64,000 nt of DNA from W0P28-013 sp051878315 (GCA_051878315.1 JBJEJW010000007.1:1-64000); one strand, 5' to 3'. Shown: positions 25,493 through 35,038, counted from the first letter of the stretch. Made by a program: numbers and translations. Notes: generated by a model not told the origin, from the sequence alone.

Positions 25493-26431
25493 TTACAGCA
25501 CATAGTGCGACGAAATCGACTCGTTGTTGTTGATACTGCTGATGGTATTTGCAAATAGTTCGGCCACCGACAAAATGCGTGCTTTCGGGCATTTGGCGGC
25601 ATCGAACGGAATGGAGTCGGTAAAAATGATCTCTTTCAATTTCGATTGCATAATATTGTCGCACGCATTGCCCGACATCACGGGATGCGACACGATGGCA
25701 CGCACGCTGCGTGCGCCGTTGGCCATCATCAAATCCGAGGCTTTGCACAGGGTGTTGGCCGTGTCCACCAAGTCGTCAATAATAATGACATCTTTGCCTT
25801 GCACATCGCCGATGATGCGCATTTGCGCCACTTCGTTGGCACGTTCGCGTGTTTTGTGGCACACTACCAGCGAAGCGCCAAGGTGTTTGGCATACGAATT
25901 GGCACGTTTCGAGCCGCCCATATCGGGCGAAGCTATGGCCAAATTAGTCAGATTTAGACTCTGAATGAACGGTATGAAAATGGTCGAAGCGTATAGGTGG
26001 TCAACCGGCACATCGAAAAATCCTTGAATCTGTTCGGCGTGCAAATCCATCGTAATGACGCGATCGACACCGGCTTTACTCAACAAATCGGCAATAAGTT
26101 TTGCACCGATAGAAACGCGCGGCTGATCTTTGCGGTCTTGTCGCGCCCAACCGAAATATGGAATGACGGCCGCAATTTTGTCGGCCGAAGCACGTTTGGC
26201 GGCATCTATCATCAACAGTAGTTCCATCAGGTTGTCCGATGGTGAAAATGTCGATTGCACCAAATAGACATAGCGCCCGCGCACTGTCTCTTCGTACGAA
26301 ACGGCAAACTCGCCGTCGGCGAAACTCTGTATGTTCAGTTGACCGAGTTCGCAGCCGAGGTGTTGACAGATTTTTTCGGCCAGATAGTGGCTGCTTCGTC
26401 CCGAAAAAATCTTGAAAGCAAGGTTTTGCAT
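25493..26431 (-). CDS. prs: Ribose-phosphate pyrophosphokinase (PRPP synthetase)
   Basis: The start at 26431 (MQNLAFKIFSGRSSHYLAE) gives 312 residues, the usual size; the longer frame upstream is not used. The enzyme makes PRPP from ribose 5-phosphate and ATP for nucleotide, His and Trp synthesis. Visible motifs are FADGEFAVSYEETVRG (about residues 37-52), YFGWARQDRK (about 94-103) and the PRPP-binding loop IIIDDLVDTANTL (about 215-227). A TATTTTTG box lies 40 nt upstream. It is monocistronic. Confidence 0.95.
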   Translation of the reverse strand: MQNLAFKIFSGRSSHYLAEKICQHLGCELGQLNIQSFADGEFAVSYEETVRGRYVYLVQSTFSPSDNLMELLLMIDAAKRASADKIAAVIPYFGWARQDRKDQPRVSIGAKLIADLLSKAGVDRVITMDLHAEQIQGFFDVPVDHLYASTIFIPFIQSLNLTNLAIASPDMGGSKRANSYAKHLGASLVVCHKTRERANEVAQMRIIGDVQGKDVIIIDDLVDTANTLCKASDLMMANGARSVRAIVSHPVMSGNACDNIMQSKLKEIIFTDSIPFDAAKCPKARILSVAELFANTISSINNNESISSHYVL

Positions 26432-26471
26432 AGTGTTTTTTACGATTTTAGGAGGTATTCCGTTCAACTTG

Positions 26472-26479
26472 CAAAAATA
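26472..26479 (-). promoter_or_regulatory. -7 promoter box for prs
   Basis: TATTTTTG on the minus strand (26479-26472), followed by C, 40 nt before the ATG. A good -33 element at the right distance is not evident. Confidence 0.5.
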
Positions 26480-26620
26480 CAATTTTTTGCTGATTAAACC
26501 TGTTTTTTTTGATAGAAAATGAAGAAAAAAACAGAAGTCGGCAAAAATGTTAAATTCTCGCCCAAAAAAGTGTGTTATTTCAGACTTTTGTTGTAATTTT
26601 GGAAAATTAATTTTGATACC

Positions 26621-27385
26621 ATGACGAAACGATTGTTTTTTGCACTGATTGGCATTGTGTGCGGCTGCGTGTCGTTGGTTGCGCAGCACTCTGATGTCCC
26701 ATTGCAGGAACGTTTCGAGGCACGCGAAACACATATCGGGCGACTCACATTGCCATACCGTGTAGCACAAACGGGTACAATCGCCGATGGCGATGCTCCT
26801 ATTTTGGTGGTGTTATTGCATGGCTCGTCGGCCAAAGGTACCGACAACATGGCACAACTCGCCGCTGCCGGTGTTGCACCAATAATACACTATCTGGACA
26901 GTGTCGGCCTTGAAGCGCATGTGCTGTTGCCGCAATGTCCCAAAAAACGTCGTTGGAGCGAACCCGAAGACGAAGGCCGTGAAATGCAGGCACTCATCAA
27001 AATGTGGATTGCCGATTACGCTGCTGCAAACAAGATTGATATGAGCCGAATATATATCGCCGGAGCATCATCGGGCGGGGCCGGCGTATGGAAGTTGCTG
27101 AACGACTACAGCGACTTTTTTGCAGCCGGTATGTTGGTGGCATCGTATCCGCGCTACGTGGTCGACTGGGTAGTGGCCAAAACACCGGTATGCTGTGTCG
27201 TCGGCGAAAACGACGAGGTAGCTACGCCGGCCGAACTAACAAAATTTACCGATAAATTGATGGCTTTCGGCGGCAATGTGCTTTTTCGCATCTTGCCGCA
27301 AAAAGACCATTATGCCACCTGTCGCGACGGTTTTTCGACCGAATGCCTGCAATGGTTATTTGAACAGAAACGAAATGTTCGTTAA
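26621..27385 (+). CDS. Secreted alpha/beta-hydrolase, esterase/phospholipase-like
   Basis: A 254-residue protein with a signal peptide (FFALIGIVCGCVSLVAQ), so it is periplasmic or exported. The oxyanion region is VLLHGSSAKG (about residues 67-76), the nucleophile elbow is AGASSGGAG (about 147-155, GxSxG), the acid is in VVGENDEV (about 193-200) and the histidine in PQKDHYATC (about 227-235). The catalytic triad is therefore complete. The layout fits the PHB-depolymerase/phospholipase type of esterase; the substrate is unknown. It is followed 84 nt later by malQ. A TAATTTTG box at 26594-26601 may be its promoter. Confidence 0.85.
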   Translation: MTKRLFFALIGIVCGCVSLVAQHSDVPLQERFEARETHIGRLTLPYRVAQTGTIADGDAPILVVLLHGSSAKGTDNMAQLAAAGVAPIIHYLDSVGLEAHVLLPQCPKKRRWSEPEDEGREMQALIKMWIADYAAANKIDMSRIYIAGASSGGAGVWKLLNDYSDFFAAGMLVASYPRYVVDWVVAKTPVCCVVGENDEVATPAELTKFTDKLMAFGGNVLFRILPQKDHYATCRDGFSTECLQWLFEQKRNVR

Positions 27386-27469
27386 GCGAAAGGAAATAAA
27401 TACTTGTCGTAGGGATTATTCCAATCGCAAACAAGATGTGCAAACAAGAACAAATAAATAATTGATAGT

Positions 27470-30157
27470 ATGATACTTAAATTCAGAATCTCGTATTTTA
27501 CGCACTGGGGGCAACGCCTCTTTGTCGTAGGCAATGTACCCGAACTTGGCAACGACGACACCACAAAGGCTGTGCCGTTGAATTTCGTACCGAGCGAAAC
27601 GTGGGAGTTAGAAGTTTTTGTTAAGGCTCCTGTTGCAAAAGAGTTGCATTATCGTTATTTTCTGCGCGACGAAAACACGCAGACAGAAACGTGGGAATGG
27701 GGCGATGGACATACCGTCGCGCTTGATGCCGCCAAATACGATGCGGTTACTTGTATTGATGCATGGAATAGCCCATCGATACTCGACAATACGTTTATGA
27801 CAGCGCCTTTTCGTCAAGTGTTGCTCAAGGACAATTATCCGACAGTCAAAGTGAAACTGCCGAAAAAAGTAACGCACGTTTTCAGTGTCAAAGCACCGTT
27901 GCTAACCAAAAACGAGGCCGTATGCATCGTGGGCAACTGTTCCGCACTTGGCGGTTGGCAAACCGACAAAGCACTGCCGTTGGCATGCAATGGCACGCCG
28001 GAATGGACTACATGTGCCGAGATAGATGTCGCCGACGGCGATGTGCATTATAAATATGGTGTTTACGACCTCAAAACGAAAGCATTCCGTTATTTCGAAG
28101 AGGGCCCCGACCGCATAGTACCGGCTGCCGCGCCAAAACAACAAGTGGTTGTAACCGATACGTTCGCACGTTTTGGTAATGCACTGTTTCATGGAGCCGG
28201 CGTCAGCATTCCGGTTTTCAGCCTGCGCTCGACACGCAGTTTCGGTGTCGGCGACTTCACTGATTTGAAACTGATGGTCGATTGGGCGCGCCGCGTCGGC
28301 CTGAAACTAATACAGGTACTACCGCTCAACGACACTATCGGTACGCACACAGATGCCGATATTCTGCCGTATGCCGCCATTTCAGCCTTTGCACTTAACC
28401 CGTTGTTTGTCGATTTGGAGAAAATCAAATTGCCCGAATCGCACGAATTGCAGCAAAAATATGCAACTGCACAACAGCGTTTCAATGCACAACCGCTGGT
28501 CGATTTCTTGCCGGTATTGAATTACAAATTAGCCTATATTAAAGCCGCTTATCTGCAGCGTAAAAAAAACTTTTTGGCCGATGCCGAGTTCAAAAAATTC
28601 TTTGCCGACAACATCTATTGGCTCAAACCGTATGCTGTCTATTGCTGCTTACGCGACAAGTTCAAAACCGGCGACTACACGCAATGGAACGATTTTGCAC
28701 GCTACGATGACAAACAGATCGAGCCGCTGCTCAAACCGTCGCACCCGTGGTTCGACGAAATAGCCGTGCATTGGTTCACACAATATCAATTGCACCTGCA
28801 ACTGAAAGAGGCCGTTGCTTATGCTCATGCCAACGGCGTGGTGCTCAAAGGTGATATTCCGATTGGCGTCAACCGTTTCAGTTGTGACACATGGTCAAAT
28901 CCTGAATTGTTCAATATGGACATGAACGCCGGTGCACCGCCCGATATGTTCGCTATCAAGGGACAGAATTGGGAACTGCCAACATATAATTGGGAAGCCA
29001 TCGAACGCACCGGTTTCGAATGGTGGAAGAAACGCTTTGAACAAATGTCGCGCTACTTCGATACATTCCGCATCGACCATATATTAGGCTTTTTCCGCAT
29101 TTGGCAAATTCCCACGCGCCATGTCGAAGGCATCATGGGTTATCTCAATCCGTCGATTCCGCTCTATGTCGATGAGTTCGAGAGTCGCGGTCTATGGTTC
29201 GATTACGAACGATTCACGAAACCGTATATTACCGACCAAATTCTATGGGACAACTTCGGCGAAGAAGCCGATTGGGTGCGCCAAAATTGTTTGTATATCG
29301 AATACGGATTCGCTTATCGTATCAAGCCTGAATATGCCTCGCAGGCTGCTGTGAAACAGATGCGTGACGAAGGTAAAATTTCAGAACGCGTCATGTGGGG
29401 CTTATTCGACCTCATTTCGAATGTACTGCTGTTCGAAGTTCCCGGTAGCGAAGGTCGCCAATATTATCCGCGTTACGGCATGGAGTCGCTCTCGACATTC
29501 CACAACCTTAACGAACAACAGAAAAACGTATTCCGCGAACTATATGTCGATTATTTCTACCGTCGTCAGGACGCACGTTGGTACGAATCGGGTATGCGCA
29601 AACTGCCCGCTCTGAAACGTGCTACAAACATGTTGGTTTGTGGCGAAGATCTCGGTATGATGACGCATTGTGTAACGAGCGTGATGCGCGAACTTGGCAT
29701 TTTGAGTCTCGAAATACAACGCGCTCCAAAAACCGATAAAATCGAATTCTTCCATCCCGCCGATGCACCGTATTTGTCGGTTGTAACGCCATCGACACAT
29801 GATATGAGTACTATTCGCGGCTGGTGGGAAGAAGATCACGGTGTATCGCAGCGTTTCTACAATCACCAACTCGGTCATTGGGGCGAGGCTCCTTACTTCT
29901 GCGAGTGGTGGATCAATCGTGATGTTATTGTGCAGCATCTCTATTCGCCGGCCATCTGGGCAATCTTCCAATGGCAGGATTTGATGGGTATGTCGCCCGA
30001 ATTGCGCCGCGAAAATCCCAACGACGAACGCATCAACGTACCGTCGAACACCAAAGCAAGTTGGCGCTATCGTATGCACATGAATTTGGAAGATTTGTTG
30101 CAGTGCGACGATTTCAATAATCACCTGCGCCATCTGGTACAACAGGCCGGCCGTTGA
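27470..30157 (+). CDS. malQ: 4-alpha-glucanotransferase (amylomaltase) with two N-terminal CBM20 starch-binding domains
   Basis: An 895-residue cytoplasmic GH77 enzyme that transfers glucan chains between maltooligosaccharides in starch or glycogen metabolism. Two CBM20-like domains come first (about residues 1-110, FFVV-type start THWGQRLFVVGNVPELG, and about 128-240 with CIVGNCSALGGW). The GH77 domain starts near residue 245. The nucleophile aspartate is in FRIDHILGFFRIWQ (about 525), the acid/base glutamate in VCGEDLGMM (about 725), and TPSTHDMSTIRGWW (about 770) lines the site. This CBM20-GH77 layout and insert-rich length are typical of Bacteroidetes. Confidence 0.94.
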   Translation: MILKFRISYFTHWGQRLFVVGNVPELGNDDTTKAVPLNFVPSETWELEVFVKAPVAKELHYRYFLRDENTQTETWEWGDGHTVALDAAKYDAVTCIDAWNSPSILDNTFMTAPFRQVLLKDNYPTVKVKLPKKVTHVFSVKAPLLTKNEAVCIVGNCSALGGWQTDKALPLACNGTPEWTTCAEIDVADGDVHYKYGVYDLKTKAFRYFEEGPDRIVPAAAPKQQVVVTDTFARFGNALFHGAGVSIPVFSLRSTRSFGVGDFTDLKLMVDWARRVGLKLIQVLPLNDTIGTHTDADILPYAAISAFALNPLFVDLEKIKLPESHELQQKYATAQQRFNAQPLVDFLPVLNYKLAYIKAAYLQRKKNFLADAEFKKFFADNIYWLKPYAVYCCLRDKFKTGDYTQWNDFARYDDKQIEPLLKPSHPWFDEIAVHWFTQYQLHLQLKEAVAYAHANGVVLKGDIPIGVNRFSCDTWSNPELFNMDMNAGAPPDMFAIKGQNWELPTYNWEAIERTGFEWWKKRFEQMSRYFDTFRIDHILGFFRIWQIPTRHVEGIMGYLNPSIPLYVDEFESRGLWFDYERFTKPYITDQILWDNFGEEADWVRQNCLYIEYGFAYRIKPEYASQAAVKQMRDEGKISERVMWGLFDLISNVLLFEVPGSEGRQYYPRYGMESLSTFHNLNEQQKNVFRELYVDYFYRRQDARWYESGMRKLPALKRATNMLVCGEDLGMMTHCVTSVMRELGILSLEIQRAPKTDKIEFFHPADAPYLSVVTPSTHDMSTIRGWWEEDHGVSQRFYNHQLGHWGEAPYFCEWWINRDVIVQHLYSPAIWAIFQWQDLMGMSPELRRENPNDERINVPSNTKASWRYRMHMNLEDLLQCDDFNNHLRHLVQQAGR

Positions 30158-30176
30158 ATGATTACACGGTTTGCAT

Positions 30177-30210
30177 GCAAAAAAAATCTCACAGACGTGA
30201 GATTTTTTTT
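30177..30210 (+). terminator. Terminator after malQ
   Basis: ATCTCAC, loop AGAC, GTGAGAT, with a run of A before and eight T after. It begins about 20 nt past the malQ stop codon and lies upstream of the export operon promoter. Confidence 0.85.
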
Positions 30211-30241
30211 GTAAATCGGTCGAGAAATCAAAATAAATGCG

Positions 30242-30249
30242 TATTTTTG
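30242..30249 (+). promoter_or_regulatory. -7 promoter box of the polysaccharide export operon
   Basis: TATTTTTG followed by C, about 20-25 nt before the proposed TTG start of the first gene. The -33 element is not clear. Confidence 0.5.
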
Positions 30250-30267
30250 CAAGCTAATTGGGAAAAA

Positions 30268-31086
30268 TTGCTCTTGATACTTGATAAACGTAAATATTGG
30301 TTTTATTTGCTCCCTGTGTTGTGCTTATGTGTTTCGTGTATGTCGACGCGCAAACTTAACTATTTGCAGCCTGCCGGGCATGGCATACCCGAATATGCCG
30401 ACACGATAGAATACCAAGATTACAAATTGCAAAAAGGCGATTATCTGTACATTCAAATCTATTCGCCTAATCCCGACGAAGTAGCAACGTACAATGGTTA
30501 TATATCGCAAAACAATAACTCGCGCATTGACAATACTGATGTTGCTACGGCACGATTATATATGTACCTGATAGGAGAAGACGGCTGCATCAATTATCCG
30601 TATGTTGGCAAAATTCCAGCACTTGGCAAAACAACACGCGAAGTGAAATTTGCATTGGAAGATGCGTTACGCGAATCGGTTTCAACCTTTTCGGTCGATG
30701 TAAAACTCTCCAATCGTTCATTTTCTATTTTGGGCGAATCGGGTTCGGGACGATTCAATATTCCTAAAGAGAAATTGAATATTTTTCAGGCCTTAGCCAT
30801 GTGTGGCGATATGTCGCACTATGCCAAACGCAATGAAATACAGATTATTCGGCAAACCGAAACCGGCACTGTAGTGCGCACTTTCGATTTACGCACGCAG
30901 TCCATCATCAATTCCGAATTTTATTATATTCAGCCTAACGATGTGATTTACGTGCCGTTCGACAACGCTAAATTCTTTGGTGTTCAGCATTTTACGGGCA
31001 TTTTATCGCTAACAATGTCCACTATTTCGTTTGGTGTATTTATATATGGTATTGTAACAATGATAACCTCCGCTGTAGCACAATGA
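30268..31086 (+). CDS. Wza-like polysaccharide export lipoprotein, first copy
   Basis: About 272 residues. The start is uncertain: the frame opens at 30154, but that would overlap malQ and its terminator, so a TTG at 30268 or 30274 just before the signal peptide is preferred. The lipobox is LCLCVSC, placing the protein in the outer membrane. A Poly_export domain follows (YKLQKGDYLYIQIYSPNPDE), then an SLBB-like segment (SFSILGESGSGRFNI) and PNDVIYVPF. The C-terminus is a hydrophobic helix. It forms the outer-membrane part of a capsule or exopolysaccharide exporter. The next gene overlaps by 4 nt and is a paralogue. Confidence 0.85.
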   Translation: MLLILDKRKYWFYLLPVLCLCVSCMSTRKLNYLQPAGHGIPEYADTIEYQDYKLQKGDYLYIQIYSPNPDEVATYNGYISQNNNSRIDNTDVATARLYMYLIGEDGCINYPYVGKIPALGKTTREVKFALEDALRESVSTFSVDVKLSNRSFSILGESGSGRFNIPKEKLNIFQALAMCGDMSHYAKRNEIQIIRQTETGTVVRTFDLRTQSIINSEFYYIQPNDVIYVPFDNAKFFGVQHFTGILSLTMSTISFGVFIYGIVTMITSAVAQ

Positions 31087-31838
31087 AAAAATGGGTTAAC
31101 ATAATGTGTTACGCATGCATATTGATGCTGACAACATCGTGCTATACTCGTCGGGCAGTAGGATTATTGCAGGAACGCGATAATCTGCCAGAGTACGATC
31201 GCGGACTTTATCAAGAGTACCGTCTGCGCAAAAACGATGAACTAACTTTGCGTATCATCTCGGCCGACAAAACATCGGTAGCCATGTTTGGCGGTACCCA
31301 AAATGGGGGAATGTCCTCCAATAATACCGTTTACCGCATCTATGAGGACGGTACTGTCGATATACCGTTTTTGAGTCACATCCCATTGGAAGGCATGACA
31401 TTGGAAGAAGCTGAGAATTTTTTAACCGATCAGATGAAACCTTACATTCCCGACGTACAGGTGAAGTTAGCTTTGTCAACCAGCACGTTTTGCGTGATAG
31501 GCGATGCAGGACGCGGTTATTTCAATATTTATAAAGAGCGAATGACAATTTATCAGGCCTTGGCATTGTCCGGCGGTGTGAACGAATCCGGCGATATTGG
31601 GCATATCAAAATTGTGCGCGAGACCAATGAAGGTACTAAAATCGTATCATTCGATTTACGATCAAAAAGTTTAATCGATTCCGAATACTACTACGTTTAC
31701 CCGAACGACATTATCTATGTCGATGTTACTCCGAAACGTTTTTGGGCAGTCAACTCCTATTCCGGTTTTTTGAGCGTTATCACTTCGTCGTTGTCGTTGC
31801 TGCTGACAGTGTGGAATCTGGTCGTTACCTATCAATAA
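31083..31838 (+). CDS. Wza-like polysaccharide export lipoprotein, second copy
   Basis: A 251-residue lipoprotein (lipobox MLTTSC) that starts in an ATGA overlap with the first copy, so translation is coupled. It has the same plan: Poly_export region (YRLRKNDELTLRIISADKTS), SLBB-like segment (TFCVIGDAGRGYFNIY), PNDIIYVDV and a hydrophobic C-terminal helix. The close resemblance of the last 60 residues of both copies indicates tandem duplication followed by divergence. Together they might form a mixed ring in the outer membrane. Confidence 0.88.
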   Translation: MKKWVNIMCYACILMLTTSCYTRRAVGLLQERDNLPEYDRGLYQEYRLRKNDELTLRIISADKTSVAMFGGTQNGGMSSNNTVYRIYEDGTVDIPFLSHIPLEGMTLEEAENFLTDQMKPYIPDVQVKLALSTSTFCVIGDAGRGYFNIYKERMTIYQALALSGGVNESGDIGHIKIVRETNEGTKIVSFDLRSKSLIDSEYYYVYPNDIIYVDVTPKRFWAVNSYSGFLSVITSSLSLLLTVWNLVVTYQ

Positions 31839-31850
31839 ACAGAATGAATT

Positions 31851-34256
31851 ATGGCACAAGACACAAATTATACACAACCACAATTACCTGTTAATGCCGA
31901 CGATGATGAAGAATCTTCATTCAATATCATGGAATGGGTCGGCCTATTCCTGCATAATTGGTACTTGCTCGTGGTTGGACTGATTGTCGGTGTAGGATTA
32001 GCCTATTACCAAAATCGCAGTTGGACACCGCAATATGCCACCGAAATGAAGATGCTGATTGAGGATAATACTGCCAATCAGTATAGTTTTATGCAAGGAT
32101 TCAGTGCCGGCGGAACATATCGTAATAGCAATAATCAACTATTTTTGTTGCGTTCGTACAGCATGATGCGCAATACGGTCGAGAGTTTGCCATTCGATGT
32201 GGAATACTACACACGCGGTCGTTTCAAAACCACATCGCTTTACGGGCGTGCGCCTATCTCTATCGAACACGATTACTTGAGCGAGGCGGCATATGGATAC
32301 GAATATGTGTTCGAAACTCTTGGAACCGATAGTTTTACTATCAGCACCAATGTGGATGACAATCCAATCGTGATACGCGGACGTTTCGAAGTCCCATTTG
32401 AACATTCATTGATGTTTGCCACAGTACATCGGCAGGCATCGTTGGACGGATATCAGCGTTTCTTGTTCTGTTTTCGCACGGTTGAATCGCTCGAAGAGGA
32501 ATTTTATACCCGTCTTGGTGTCGGTTGGGCTGACGAGATGTCGTCCGTGCTTAACATCTCGTTGGTAAGCAATAATCCGGCACGCGATGTCGATTTTCTA
32601 AACAAATTGGCAGAGAAATACATTGAAAATAATTTAGAGAAGAAAAATGCCGAAGCTATTCGTACCATCGAATTTATCGACGAGCAATTGGAACAAATTG
32701 CTGTTTCCTTGTCTGAATCCGAAGGACGATTACGCTCGTTCCGTCGCGAAAACAACATCATTGACGTGAATAGTTACATGGGAACGGTTGCATCCAAAAT
32801 GTCGGGTTTAGCCGAACAACGCATTGCACTCGAACAAAAAGAACGTTATTTCAAATATCTGTCTAACTATCTGAAAGATAATATCGTAGAAGACGTCCTT
32901 GTGGCGCCGACAAGCATCGGTGTTTCCGATCCCACTTTGCTCGATTTGGTGAGTCAATACAATAAATTGCAACTCGACCGTTCCGAAATCGGAATCAAAA
33001 ATCCGAACTACGAACGTTATACCAAACAGATGCAACAAGTGCGCGAAATGTTGCTCGAAGTATTGCGCAATGTACGTAGCGTGTACGACCTCGACCGTGC
33101 CAACTACGAAGAAGAATATCAACGTGCGTTAGCTGAAAGTCGCGAACTGCCGGCCAAAGAAAACGAAATGATAAACTTGGAGCGCGACTACAAAATCAAC
33201 GATAGTTATTACACTTTTTTGTTGCAAAAACGCAGCGAAGCCCAAATACGCAAAGCTTCCAACGTACCTGACAATTCAGTGCTGCAGCCGGCACGCATCG
33301 GCGGTGTTATCAATAGCGGATCAACTACAAAAACCTATACTACTTACGCCCTCATCGGGCTGCTTATTCCTGCGGCATTCATCGTATTGCGCGAATTGCT
33401 GAATTTCACCATCCGTAGCGAAAAAGATATTGCCAAATCAATACGCTATTTCCCGCTTATCGGTAGCATACGGCACACCAAAACGAACAGCGAAAACCCC
33501 GTACTATCCATTCAAAGTACAAAATCGGCGTTCACCGAATCGTTACGCGGCATACGCACTCGCCTTGAGTCGATAGCACAACGCAAAGCCCCAATAACTG
33601 TATTGATAACATCAGCCGAGTCGGGCGATGGCAAAACCTACTTTTCCGCCAATATGGCCGGCGTTTATGGTTTGATAAGTCACAAGACAATTTTAATAGA
33701 CTTGGATTTACGCAAGCCCAGCGTTGCACCATTGTTGCATAAACATCACAAAGGTGTGACACACTATTTAATAGGTGATATTTCGTTGGACGAGGCCATT
33801 ATTCACGACGAGAAACTTGGTTTCGACATACTGCTCGGAGGAACGGTACCTCCAAATCCCGGCGAGTTGCTGCGCTCCGAAAAATTACACGCTGCACTTG
33901 ACGAACTAAAACGACGTTACGATTATATTATCATTGATACCAGCCCGTTAGGATTGGTAGCCGACGCATTTGCTCTCACACAACAGGTCGATGTTACACT
34001 CCTCATAGCCCGTTGCGCCAAAACCAATAAAACGTTCTTTAGGAGCTTTACCGAGCGCATCAAAGACGATAATTTAGAAAACGCCTATATCGTACTAAAC
34101 GATGTCGATCTGAAAAAACTTGGGAAATACGGCTATGGATACGGCTATGGATACGGCTATGGCTATGGTTACGGTTATTATGGCGGAGGCAAAAAATCGA
34201 AAAAGCACAAAGATAGTTATTATGTAAAAGCCGACTTCGAAGAAGATGATGAGTAA
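31851..34256 (+). CDS. Wzc-like chain-length regulator and BY-type tyrosine kinase
   Basis: An 801-residue inner-membrane protein. A Wzz domain (about residues 20-500) is bounded by two membrane helices (about 35-55 and 500-520), with long coiled coils in between. A cytoplasmic BY-kinase follows: Walker A TSAESGDGKTYFSANMAG (about 584-601), Walker A' ILIDLDLRKP (about 613-622) and Walker B YIIIDTSPLG (about 695-704). The C-terminal tail is (Gly-Tyr) repeated about eight times, then GGGKKSKKHK and two more tyrosines; these are the probable autophosphorylation sites. It acts with the Wza-like proteins in polymer export. No polymerase or glycosyltransferase gene is adjacent. Confidence 0.92.
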   Translation: MAQDTNYTQPQLPVNADDDEESSFNIMEWVGLFLHNWYLLVVGLIVGVGLAYYQNRSWTPQYATEMKMLIEDNTANQYSFMQGFSAGGTYRNSNNQLFLLRSYSMMRNTVESLPFDVEYYTRGRFKTTSLYGRAPISIEHDYLSEAAYGYEYVFETLGTDSFTISTNVDDNPIVIRGRFEVPFEHSLMFATVHRQASLDGYQRFLFCFRTVESLEEEFYTRLGVGWADEMSSVLNISLVSNNPARDVDFLNKLAEKYIENNLEKKNAEAIRTIEFIDEQLEQIAVSLSESEGRLRSFRRENNIIDVNSYMGTVASKMSGLAEQRIALEQKERYFKYLSNYLKDNIVEDVLVAPTSIGVSDPTLLDLVSQYNKLQLDRSEIGIKNPNYERYTKQMQQVREMLLEVLRNVRSVYDLDRANYEEEYQRALAESRELPAKENEMINLERDYKINDSYYTFLLQKRSEAQIRKASNVPDNSVLQPARIGGVINSGSTTKTYTTYALIGLLIPAAFIVLRELLNFTIRSEKDIAKSIRYFPLIGSIRHTKTNSENPVLSIQSTKSAFTESLRGIRTRLESIAQRKAPITVLITSAESGDGKTYFSANMAGVYGLISHKTILIDLDLRKPSVAPLLHKHHKGVTHYLIGDISLDEAIIHDEKLGFDILLGGTVPPNPGELLRSEKLHAALDELKRRYDYIIIDTSPLGLVADAFALTQQVDVTLLIARCAKTNKTFFRSFTERIKDDNLENAYIVLNDVDLKKLGKYGYGYGYGYGYGYGYGYYGGGKKSKKHKDSYYVKADFEEDDE
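34128..34184 (+). repeat. In-frame microsatellite encoding the Gly-Tyr tail of the tyrosine kinase
   Basis: The 12-nt unit GGCTATGGATAC and close variants repeat here, each 6 nt adding one Gly-Tyr pair. The frame stays open whatever the number of 6-nt units, so copy number could vary without breaking the protein. Confidence 0.75.
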
Positions 34257-34326
34257 CAAAAATGTTATATATAATATATTGATAATCAATAAATTTGAAA
34301 TTTTTAGAAAATATTTTCGTTACAAG

Positions 34327-34358
34327 TTTGCGCGTTACAAAAAATAGTTGTACCTTTG
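34327..34358 (+). promoter_or_regulatory. Bacteroidetes-type promoter for rpmB-rpmG-ftsY
   Basis: TTTG at 34327-34330, 20 nt, TACCTTTG at 34351-34358, 44 nt before the rpmB ATG. Confidence 0.8.
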
Positions 34359-34402
34359 CACACTCATTTTGGAATAATAAATAACTTATAAATATAAGTA
34401 AA

Positions 34403-34663
34403 ATGTCAAAGATTTGTCAGATTACCGGTAAAAAAGCAATGATAGGAAACAACGTTTCACACTCGAAACGTCGCACCAAACGCTCGTTTGACCTGAATTT
34501 GTTTTCTAAAAAGTTCTATTATGTAGAACAACAATGTTGGATTAGCCTGCGCTTGTCGGCTGCAGGTCTTCGCACTATCAATAAGAAAGGGTTGGATGCC
34601 GCTTTGAAAGATGCGGTTGCTGCCGGATATTGCGATTGGAAAGATATTCGTATAATCGCTTAA
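34403..34663 (+). CDS. rpmB: 50S ribosomal protein L28
   Basis: An 86-residue basic protein starting MSKICQITGKKAMIGNNVSH, with the family motif KRRTKRSFDLNL and the end LRTINKKGLDAAL. It is part of the large ribosomal subunit. It is first in a cluster rpmB-rpmG-DUF4295-ftsY-rimO that is typical of Bacteroidetes. Confidence 0.97.
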   Translation: MSKICQITGKKAMIGNNVSHSKRRTKRSFDLNLFSKKFYYVEQQCWISLRLSAAGLRTINKKGLDAALKDAVAAGYCDWKDIRIIA

Positions 34664-34681
34664 TTTTAGGAGGAACGTACA

Positions 34682-34870
34682 GTGGCTAAAAAGAACAAAG
34701 AGGCACGTGTGCAAGTAATTTTGGAATGCACGGAGCACAAAGACAGCGGCATGCCGGGTACATCGCGTTACATCACCACAAAAAACCGTAAGAATACACC
34801 GGAACGCTTGGAGTTGAAAAAATACAACCCGATTTTGAAAAGGGTAACTGTTCACAGAGAAATAAAATAA
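34682..34870 (+). CDS. rpmG: 50S ribosomal protein L33
   Basis: A 62-residue basic protein (VQVILECTEHK, then YITTKNRKNTPERLELKKYN). The start is GTG at 34682, supported by AGGAGG at 34668-34673, a clear Shine-Dalgarno that is uncommon in this phylum. The zinc-binding cysteines are absent apart from one, so it is the zinc-free (C-minus) form. Confidence 0.95.
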   Translation: MAKKNKEARVQVILECTEHKDSGMPGTSRYITTKNRKNTPERLELKKYNPILKRVTVHREIK

Positions 34871-34885
34871 TAAAGTGTTTCAACT

Positions 34886-35038
34886 ATGGCAAAGAAAGTA
34901 GTAGCATCGTTGCAAAAAGGTGAAGGTCGTGGTTGGTCGAAAGTAATCAAAATGGTGAAATCGCCCAAAACAGGCGCTTATGTCTTTCAAGAAGAAATGG
35001 TTTTGAACGAGAAGGTGAAAGATTATTTTGCAAAATAA
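34886..35038 (+). CDS. DUF4295 small basic protein
   Basis: A 50-residue protein (MAKKVVASLQKGEGRGWSKV to VKDYFAK), highly basic, between rpmG and ftsY. Genes of this size and place are conserved in Bacteroidetes as DUF4295. By context it may be a ribosome-associated protein; the function is not known. It is too short for most gene finders, but the start and stop are clear. Confidence 0.88.
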   Translation: MAKKVVASLQKGEGRGWSKVIKMVKSPKTGAYVFQEEMVLNEKVKDYFAK

